Below are positions 16,884 through 22,552 of a stretch of DNA of 26,231 bases, piece after piece. The stretch is from Nitrospinota bacterium (lineage in GTDB: Bacteria; 2-12-FULL-45-22; JACOWJ01). A program made the position numbers and the translations under genes. A model generated the notes under the pieces. It saw nothing but the letters and a program-made list of their open reading frames with translations. It was not told the DNA's origin and searched no databases. How positions within the stretch are numbered: position 1 is the stretch's first letter; each line of letters begins with the position of its first letter. The stretch spans positions 1-26,231 of the forward strand of contig JACOWJ010000032.1 in the NCBI GenBank assembly GCA_016176845.1. The letters run 5' to 3'.

Positions 16884-18548
16884 ATGGATCAAGACAAGCA
16901 CGATGAATGGAAGAGGGAATACGAGAAAGTGACAGAGAGACAGCCCGAAAGGCGCTCGAAGTTTGAGACCTCCTCGGGCATCCCCCTCAAGCCCCTTTAC
17001 ACCCCTCAAGACCTCGAGGGGTTGGAGTACGATCGAGACCTGGGCAACCCCTGCCAGTATCCCTTCTCCAGGGGGATCTACCCCACCATGTATCGCACCC
17101 AACTGTGGACCAAGCGGATGCTGGTCGGACATGAGACCCCGGAGATCTTCAACGTCCGGCAGAAGCGGATGCTCGAAGTGGGGACCACGGGGATCAACCT
17201 GATCCCCTGCAACTCCTTCATGCGGGGCTGCGATTCCGACGAGGCGGAAGTGGAACTGCTGGGCCGCTGTGGGACTACCATCGACTCCCTCCAGGATATG
17301 GAGATGGCCTTAAAGGATATCCCCTTGGATCAGGTAACCCTGGGTCTAAACGATCCAGGGCCCTTCATCATGCTGGCCATGTGCATCGCCAGCGCCGAGA
17401 AGCAGGGAATCTCCCGGGAGCGATTGCGGGGGACTTCCAACCAGTCGGATTTCATCTCCCACTACATCGGCTGCAACATGTTCTTCCGTTTCCCTTTGGA
17501 GGGACACCTGCGCATGCTGATGGACCACATTACCTTCTGCCATCAGTACCTGCCCCAATGGAACTGCCTGAGCATCGTGGGGCAGCACGTCCAGCAAGGG
17601 GGGGCTACGCCGGTTCAGGCGTTGGGCTTCACCCTGGCCAGCGGGATCTTTTACGTAGAGGAAGGGCTGAAAGCAGGGCTGAAGGCGGAGGAGCTCGTCC
17701 CCCGGTTCACCTTCTTCTTCGACGCGAGCAGTCAGTTCTTCGAGGAGATCGCCAAGTTCCGGGCCGCCCGTAGGATGTGGGCCAGGATCCTCCGGGAGCG
17801 CTTCGGGATCCAAGACCCCCGGGCACTGCGGCTCAAGTTCCACGCCCAGACCTCGGGAGCCGAGCTCACCGCGGCCCAGCCCCTGAACAACATTGCCAGG
17901 GTGACCCTCCAGGCCCTGGCCGCCATCCTGGGGGGAGTCCAATCCCTCCATACCGATGCTTACGACGAGGCGCTCTGGTCTCCCACGGAGGAAGCGGCCC
18001 GCATCGCCCTCATGACCCAGAACATCCTGGCCGAAGAGACCGGCGTGGCCGATGTCATCGACCCCTTAGGGGGATCTTACTTCCTGGAGACGCTCACCCA
18101 AGAGGTGGAGGAACGGGCCTGGCAGATCATCGCCAAGATCGACGAACTGGGGGGGATGTACCAGGCCGTTAAGAGGGGCTACCCGCAGAAAGAGATCGCC
18201 CGGTCCGCTTACGAGCAACAACAGCGGACAGAGAGCGGGGAGAAGGTCATCGTGGGAGTCAACAAGTATATAGCCTTCGAAGAGGATGGCCGGACCTCTT
18301 CTCCTCCTCCGGAAGTGAGGCATGACCTCATCGCGAAGCAGATCGCCAGAACGCGGAGGCTAAAGAAAGAGCGGGACCAAACGAGGACCCGGGAGGCCCT
18401 GGAGCGGTTGAAAGAGGTGGCCCACGGTCAGCAGGGGAACCTTTTTGCCGCCGTGATCGAAGCGGTCAAGGCCCAGGCCACCCAGGGAGAGATCACCCGG
18501 ACCTTACGAGAGGTCTACGGCTTCGGCAGGCCCCTGCTCACCTCGTGA
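16884..18548 (+). CDS. B12-dependent acyl-CoA mutase large subunit, MCM-like with altered substrate pocket
   Basis: A 554-residue homologue of the methylmalonyl-CoA mutase catalytic (TIM-barrel) domain, e.g. 'YPFSRGIYPTMYRTQLWT', 'FEEIAKFRAARRMWARIL', 'KFHAQTSGAELTAAQPLNNI', 'QSLHTDAYDEAL', 'VADVIDPLGGSYFLE'. It ends without the B12-binding domain (no DxHxxG...SxL...GG), so a separate small subunit must supply cobalamin; none is in the window. Residues that fix substrate in MCM are changed. The position of Tyr89 (RQYAGF) is L80 ('RMLVGH'), the usual 'AFDLPT' loop reads 'LIPCNSF', and the carboxylate-binding Arg207 position appears to be N198. The catalytic His is kept (H235, 'SIVGQHVQQGGAT'). 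It therefore probably isomerises another acyl-CoA. ATG 16884, with AAAGGAAG before it. Confidence 0.88.
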   Translation: MDQDKHDEWKREYEKVTERQPERRSKFETSSGIPLKPLYTPQDLEGLEYDRDLGNPCQYPFSRGIYPTMYRTQLWTKRMLVGHETPEIFNVRQKRMLEVGTTGINLIPCNSFMRGCDSDEAEVELLGRCGTTIDSLQDMEMALKDIPLDQVTLGLNDPGPFIMLAMCIASAEKQGISRERLRGTSNQSDFISHYIGCNMFFRFPLEGHLRMLMDHITFCHQYLPQWNCLSIVGQHVQQGGATPVQALGFTLASGIFYVEEGLKAGLKAEELVPRFTFFFDASSQFFEEIAKFRAARRMWARILRERFGIQDPRALRLKFHAQTSGAELTAAQPLNNIARVTLQALAAILGGVQSLHTDAYDEALWSPTEEAARIALMTQNILAEETGVADVIDPLGGSYFLETLTQEVEERAWQIIAKIDELGGMYQAVKRGYPQKEIARSAYEQQQRTESGEKVIVGVNKYIAFEEDGRTSSPPPEVRHDLIAKQIARTRRLKKERDQTRTREALERLKEVAHGQQGNLFAAVIEAVKAQATQGEITRTLREVYGFGRPLLTS

Positions 18549-18549
18549 G

Positions 18550-18588
18550 AATTGGAAGTGGGAAATTTAAAATTTCCCACTTCCAATT
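18550..18588. repeat. Perfect 18-bp-stem heptad palindrome between convergent genes
   Basis: AATTGGAAGTGGGAAATT (18550-18567), loop TAA, then its exact complement (18571-18588), starting two bases after the mutase stop. The right arm continues as ATTTCCA/ATTG with the 7-bp period seen elsewhere in the window. The stem is long enough to be a bidirectional transcript end for the convergent pair, although there is no classic U-run. The stop of the minus-strand glycosyltransferase frame lies inside it. Confidence 0.8.
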
Positions 18589-20231
18589 TCCAATTGATAT
18601 AGGGTAAGACAACAATCTGAAGGATCGAGGAGGGGATCGCGGGAAAAGGTCCGGATGGGAACCACCCGGAATGGCGGAGCCTGGATTGCCGAATTCTGCG
18701 ATTTCCCATCTTTCTTTAATTTCCCATTTCCCATTTCCCATTTCCCATTTCCCATTCTTTGCCCTCCTGCCTCTCCCGCCATGGTCAGAAAAATCTGCTG
18801 GGGAGACATGAGGGCGAGAAGGGGATCGGACCACAGCTCGCTCATCCCACGGATCCGTTTGGAGGGCAGCCGAGGACGATAATACTCGAAGAGCCGCTGC
18901 TCCTCCCCGCCGTACAGGAGAGAATCGCCCCCTGGATAGCTGTCGTGCAAGAAATCTAGGACTTGGAGGGCCAGGGGGGGCGTAGTTTGTTGCCGGCGGA
19001 CCAGGTCGAGCGAGAGGGAAAGGGAAGAGCCCAGGAAGAGGGCCAGCAAGGCGCGAGAGAGGAACCTCCCATGGAGGGAAGAGACGCGATCCAGCAGCGA
19101 GATCAGGCCGCGGGCGACGCCTGGCAGCATGAGCAGGACCAGGATCAGGACGTGGCGAGGGCGGGAGAGGTTCTGGGCCAGGCAGATCCAGAGGAAGTAG
19201 GGAATAATGCCGGCCAGGAGGAAGCGATCCGCCCGAGACGAATGATCCTTTCCCCATGCCCAGCAGAGGAGGCCCAAGGCGATCCCACAGGAAGGCAGGA
19301 GCCTCCAGGGAGAGGCGCCCGGCCCATAAAAGCCCAGACCATGGAGGAACAGGGCGGAGAGCAGGGCATGCATCCGGCCCAAGGGATAGGGCTCGATCCA
19401 GGCGGTCCCGCCCCAGGATTGGAAATGACCCGCCGTGAACCTCAACCCCTCGGCCAGGAGGGGCTCTCCCCCAAGCTGGACCCTCTGCCAGAGAAGCCAG
19501 AGGGAGCAAACGACCAGGAAAGAGAATACGGTCAGGATCGCTTCGATCCATTTTCCCCTTCCCGAGGATCGCTCTCGGAGGATCTGTCCCTCGAGGATCG
19601 CACCCGTCAGCAAGAAAGGGAAATAGGAAGGCCGGGTTCCCAGAGCCAGGGCCAGGGCGACCCCTGCAGCCGGCCCGGCATACGGGCGGGGAGCATAGGA
19701 GAAAAGGCAGAGGGCTGTGAGGATAAAAAAGGAGCCCGTCACATCGGAGAGGGCCCGCTCGCTCAGCAGCCAATGGAGCGGGTTGAAGATCAGAAGAAGG
19801 GAGGAGAGCAGGGCCACGCGGCGGCCATAAAGCCGATCAGCCAGGAGGAAAAGGGGAAGGGCGGTCATCCCCCCCAGGAGGGCATTGACAGCGGTCAGGG
19901 CGGAGCCCTCCTCTCCCAGCCAGGGCCAGAGAAGTCGCGCCAGTCCGAGGTAGACGGGATAGCCGGGGAAATGGGGCTGATACTCCGAGAGGGAGTAGCG
20001 CCTCAGGCCCAGGGCAAAGTCCACCTCATCCCAGGAGCCCAGCCAGGGGACCCGCAGGGGGAGCCTCAGCGCCAGGGAGCTCGCGGCCAGCAGGAGCCCA
20101 ACCCCAAAAGGTTTATAGGCGCGAAAAGCCGTACCAACCTCCGCGAGTGGTTCGCTTTTTACCAGGCCACCACCGCCTGCCCGGCCAGCAGGTTGTTGTC
20201 CACGTCCTTTTGTCCCTGCTCCCGGTTCCAT
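18567..20231 (-). CDS. Polytopic glycosyltransferase-like membrane protein (GT39/PMT type)
   Basis: A 554-residue integral membrane protein with about ten hydrophobic helices. Its first loop contains 'LGSWDEVDFALGLRRY', which resembles the acidic catalytic loop of lipid-phosphate-sugar-dependent mannosyl/arabinosyltransferases (GT39/GT83). 'FPGYPVYLGLARL' and 'LSERALSDVTGSFFILTA' also fit. The donor and acceptor cannot be read. The start ATG 20231 lies inside the porin gene (73-bp out-of-frame overlap) but has GGTGGAG four bases upstream, and no other usual start exists before the first helix. The last 62 residues ('MGNGKWEMGNGK' onward) are encoded by heptanucleotide repeats and the 18550-18588 palindrome, so the original protein probably ended near residue 492 and gained a junk tail. 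Confidence 0.75.
   Translation of the reverse strand: MEPGAGTKGRGQQPAGRAGGGGLVKSEPLAEVGTAFRAYKPFGVGLLLAASSLALRLPLRVPWLGSWDEVDFALGLRRYSLSEYQPHFPGYPVYLGLARLLWPWLGEEGSALTAVNALLGGMTALPLFLLADRLYGRRVALLSSLLLIFNPLHWLLSERALSDVTGSFFILTALCLFSYAPRPYAGPAAGVALALALGTRPSYFPFLLTGAILEGQILRERSSGRGKWIEAILTVFSFLVVCSLWLLWQRVQLGGEPLLAEGLRFTAGHFQSWGGTAWIEPYPLGRMHALLSALFLHGLGFYGPGASPWRLLPSCGIALGLLCWAWGKDHSSRADRFLLAGIIPYFLWICLAQNLSRPRHVLILVLLMLPGVARGLISLLDRVSSLHGRFLSRALLALFLGSSLSLSLDLVRRQQTTPPLALQVLDFLHDSYPGGDSLLYGGEEQRLFEYYRPRLPSKRIRGMSELWSDPLLALMSPQQIFLTMAGEAGGQRMGNGKWEMGNGKLKKDGKSQNSAIQAPPFRVVPIRTFSRDPLLDPSDCCLTLYQLEIGSGKF
18719..18753. repeat. Heptanucleotide tandem repeat ATTTCCC x5
   Basis: Five uninterrupted copies of ATTTCCC. 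The array is read by the glycosyltransferase-like gene on the minus strand. Three copies (21 bp) equal seven codons, so it yields a 7-residue period (GNGKWEM) in the protein tail. The complement GGGAAAT matches the arms of the 18550-18588 palindrome, so the two are probably parts of one repeat system. Confidence 0.9.
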
Positions 20232-21520
20232 TGATACTCCACCTTAAACCGGAGGTTCGGCAGGGGACTATAGCCCAGGCCCAGAGAAAATTCCCGGAAT
20301 CGGTTATCCGTTATTTCCCGGTCCATGTTGTACTCCCCGAAGCGGGCGATAGCCTCCAGGCCGGGCGTGATCCCCTGGGCCACCTGGAAGTACCAGCCTT
20401 TCAAGTGGGCATCGTATATCTCTTTCTGGCTGCCGGGCCTGGTAAATACCTTCCCTTCCTCGTCCCGTCCCCCAAACCACTCCCCGACCACCCGGAGGTC
20501 GCGGGTCAAGGAGAAGAGCTGCTTGAGGTCGGCCGCCAGATGGAAGCCGAGGCGGCTGGCACGGCTGTTGTCCTTCTCGTCATGCTTTCCGCTGACGAGG
20601 GAGAGCCCAAAATCCAGCCCGGGCACCAGCTGATTGAACCGCAGCCTTCCGCCGAGGGATTTCCCGTCGTTACCTCCGAGGTCCTGGTTGCGATTATCCC
20701 GGCCAAAGCCGCCGTGGCGGACATCCCCGTTCACCACGAAGAGGGCCAGCTCGCCCACCCGGGGAACGGTATAGTTGCCCCAGAGGCCCACGTCGGTCCA
20801 GGTTCCCGGGACGACATTGCGGGCCGCCGTGGGCCGGGTCACCAGGCGGTTGATCGGCGAGGCGTGGGCCTCCCCCTCGATGCCGAAGGGGACGATGATC
20901 GATCCCAGCGATAGGCGGGCTTTGGGGGTGGGGGTAAGATCGATCTGAGCGACCTCGATCTTCACCTCTCCATCTTTTCCCCCGCCCCTCGACGCGATAT
21001 TGGTGGTATGCTCGTATTCCAGCTCGGCCTTGGCATAGACCTTTTCGTGGATCTTCCATCCCGTCCAGAGGGTGAGGTGGTTGTTATCAAAGGAGGGATT
21101 GCCCTGGATGCCCGAGACCTCGCTGTCGGAGTAGTTGAGGTCCAGGTAGCCGTGGAAATCCAGGCTTTCCGCCAGGCTGCTCACCCGGGTGGAGGAACCG
21201 GGGGCGGAGCCGGCCGTGGTCACCTCGAAATATTCGTCCTCTTTTTCTCCCTCCTTGCCCTTCCCCACGGAAGAACCTTGCGCCACAGCAGAGCCAGGAT
21301 TGGCGGGGTTGCCCTTGATCCTTCCCAGCTCTTCTAACAAGGTCTTGAGCTGCCTCTGGGTCTCTTCCTGCTGTGCTTGCAACTGTTGGACCTTTTGGGC
21401 CAGCTGTTCGATCCTGGCCGCGGAATCTTCCGCAAAGGCGGGCGCCATCCAGCATCCCAGGGCCATCAGCCCGATCAAGATGCCTCCCAGCCTCTTCGTA
21501 CCTTTCCCCCTCCCCTTCAT
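20159..21520 (-). CDS. Outer-membrane porin with N-terminal coiled coil
   Basis: A 453-residue exported protein. The signal peptide (about residues 1-30, 'GGILIGLMALGCWMAPAFA|ED') is followed by a Gln/Glu-rich coiled coil ('IEQLAQKVQQLQAQQEETQR'). The remainder alternates polar and non-polar residues as a beta-barrel does: 'LDFHGYLDLNYSDSEVS', 'KVYAKAELEYEHTT', 'FSLGLGYSPLPNLRFKVEYQW'. It ends in an aromatic residue ('AVVAW'), as barrel proteins recognised by the Bam machinery do. The coiled-coil plus barrel plan is that of trimeric porins; selectivity cannot be told. ATG 21520 is chosen over ATG 21577 because AAAGAGG stands close before it and the signal peptide begins there. Its end overlaps the start of the glycosyltransferase-like gene. 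Confidence 0.85.
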   Translation of the reverse strand: MKGRGKGTKRLGGILIGLMALGCWMAPAFAEDSAARIEQLAQKVQQLQAQQEETQRQLKTLLEELGRIKGNPANPGSAVAQGSSVGKGKEGEKEDEYFEVTTAGSAPGSSTRVSSLAESLDFHGYLDLNYSDSEVSGIQGNPSFDNNHLTLWTGWKIHEKVYAKAELEYEHTTNIASRGGGKDGEVKIEVAQIDLTPTPKARLSLGSIIVPFGIEGEAHASPINRLVTRPTAARNVVPGTWTDVGLWGNYTVPRVGELALFVVNGDVRHGGFGRDNRNQDLGGNDGKSLGGRLRFNQLVPGLDFGLSLVSGKHDEKDNSRASRLGFHLAADLKQLFSLTRDLRVVGEWFGGRDEEGKVFTRPGSQKEIYDAHLKGWYFQVAQGITPGLEAIARFGEYNMDREITDNRFREFSLGLGYSPLPNLRFKVEYQWNREQGQKDVDNNLLAGQAVVAW

Positions 21521-21842
21521 TGCCTCTTTCTCCTCTCCTCGGAAACATTTCCCTGTTGGTGCCCAGCGATCCATCACCCCTAGTACACATCGGTGGAAAT
21601 GATTTTCTGGTTTTCGCTTACCTGGGATTGCTTCGCTCCGCTCGCAATGACAGAGTCAGGTCGTTGCGAGGAGCGCAAGCGACGAAGCAATCTAAACCAG
21701 CGAAAAACTCGAGCCAAGTTGTACTAGCGAAGCTCCGCCTCAAACCGACCAGAGGGGCCACGGCTTGCTCTGGCATCATGATTTGGTTCAAATCGAAACT
21801 TGACTCGTTTGTAAAGATTTCCACATATGAAGCGGGCTAGTA
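21521..21842. other. Intergenic region upstream of the porin
   Basis: This 322-bp gap contains the inverted repeat at 21625-21693 and, downstream of it, sequence with no recognised gene. A GGTTCAAATC stretch near 21785-21794 is not part of a tRNA. The porin promoter should lie in this region, but no clear -35/-10 pair was found. Confidence 0.4.
21625..21693. repeat. 'TTGCTTCG' inverted repeat element
   Basis: GGATTGCTTCGCTCCGCTCGCAATGA (21625-21650) faces the near-complement TCGTTGCGAGGAGCGCAAGC plus GACGAAGCAATCT (21661-21693). The arms are 26 and 33 bp with a small insertion in one. Sequences of this kind (GCGAGGAGCG...GAAGCAATC) recur in intergenic DNA of many unrelated bacteria. It lies upstream of the porin gene and would form a strong hairpin. 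Confidence 0.8.
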
Positions 21843-22547
21843 CTAAGATCGTTCTCCATCCTTAAAATAGGGATAGGCCTGGAGGATCCTCTCCTCGATG
21901 CGCGCAGCCAGCGACTTAAATTCTTCCGGCTTGGAAGGAATGACCCCCACCCCAAAGGCCCCGGGAGACCCCAAGGCCTTGAAGGCCAGCTCGAAGTCGT
22001 TCAGGATGGCCTGATTGAGATTGGTCTGGTGGCGGCTATCGAAGGCCTTGACGTTCCCCATCAGAATCTCCGCGTAATAGCGCCTGGCCATCTTGAGCCG
22101 GGCCAGGGATGCGGCAGGGTCTCGCAAGTTCTCCTTCAGGTTCCAGTAAAACTTCTCCCGGATCCCCAGGAAGACCAGGTGGGCCATCCCCTTGACCATC
22201 CGCTGGAAGTCCCGGGCTTGAATGGCGGCCTCGATCCGAGGCCGGAGGTCCTGGCCGAAATAGCTCTTGAAGTTTCGCAGGGGGACCTCCAGGTCATTCA
22301 GGACCCGGGCCAACCGGTCCCAACTGCCCGCCCTCCCCTCCCGGACCACATCCGCGAAGCCCTTGATGAGAGGGTCCTCCGCCCCAGCCCCATAGCCATA
22401 TCCCCAGGCGCCGGGGACCGGGAAGAGCGAAAAGAGAACCCAGCAGAGCAAAACCGACATGGTCAAGCTAAGTTGGCCGCCCCCGGTCATGAAAATGGCC
22501 CGTGGAGAGACTCGGGCATTTTCACGGTAAAAGATCCAGTGCCACAT
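21843..22547 (-). CDS. Exported helical protein of unknown function
   Basis: I do not recognise this protein. The frame has 234 residues, but the first ~30 ('FYRENARVSPRAIF...') are translation of repeat copy C. The likely mature start is ATG 22460 (residue 30), also given by the repeat, followed by a signal sequence 'VLLCWVLFSLFPVPGAWG'. The remaining ~185 residues look all-helical, with many charged residues: 'FADVVREGRAGSWDRLARVL', 'EVPLRNFKSYFGQDLRPRIE', 'RLKMARRYYAEILMGNVKAF'. No cysteine, metal or catalytic motif is conspicuous. No clear ribosome site precedes either start. It lies directly downstream of the GGDEF/HD-GYP gene and upstream of the porin, same strand, so it is probably a periplasmic partner of one of them, but this is inference. 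Confidence 0.65.
   Translation of the reverse strand: MWHWIFYRENARVSPRAIFMTGGGQLSLTMSVLLCWVLFSLFPVPGAWGYGYGAGAEDPLIKGFADVVREGRAGSWDRLARVLNDLEVPLRNFKSYFGQDLRPRIEAAIQARDFQRMVKGMAHLVFLGIREKFYWNLKENLRDPAASLARLKMARRYYAEILMGNVKAFDSRHQTNLNQAILNDFELAFKALGSPGAFGVGVIPSKPEEFKSLAARIEERILQAYPYFKDGERS
22451..22532 (-). repeat. Dispersed two-hairpin repeat, copy C
   Basis: An 82-bp minus-strand copy of the family at 2843-2924 and 8132-8214. Hairpin 1 is the best of the three: TGAAAATGCCCG pairs with CGGGCCATTTTCA with one bulged base and a 10-nt loop. Hairpin 2 is GGCCAA...TTGACC with one mismatch. Its terminal CATGTCGGTTT supplies the probable start codon of the unknown exported protein, and the rest is open in that protein's frame. 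Confidence 0.8.
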
Positions 22548-22552
22548 CGTCC

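Noticed and set aside
18719-18753. CRISPR array
   Set aside because: The units are 7 bp without spacers and no cas genes are present; it is a simple tandem repeat.
18963-20234. 423-codon open frame on the plus strand opposite the glycosyltransferase-like gene
   Set aside because: It is low-complexity, rich in Gln/Glu/Gly/Arg, typical of the reverse complement of Leu/Pro/Ser-rich membrane protein codons. The minus frame shows clear membrane helices and family loops.
21780-21800. tRNA T-arm-like GGTTCAAATC
   Set aside because: No acceptor stem, anticodon arm or CCA end can be built around it; GATTT/AAATC is only a small local hairpin.
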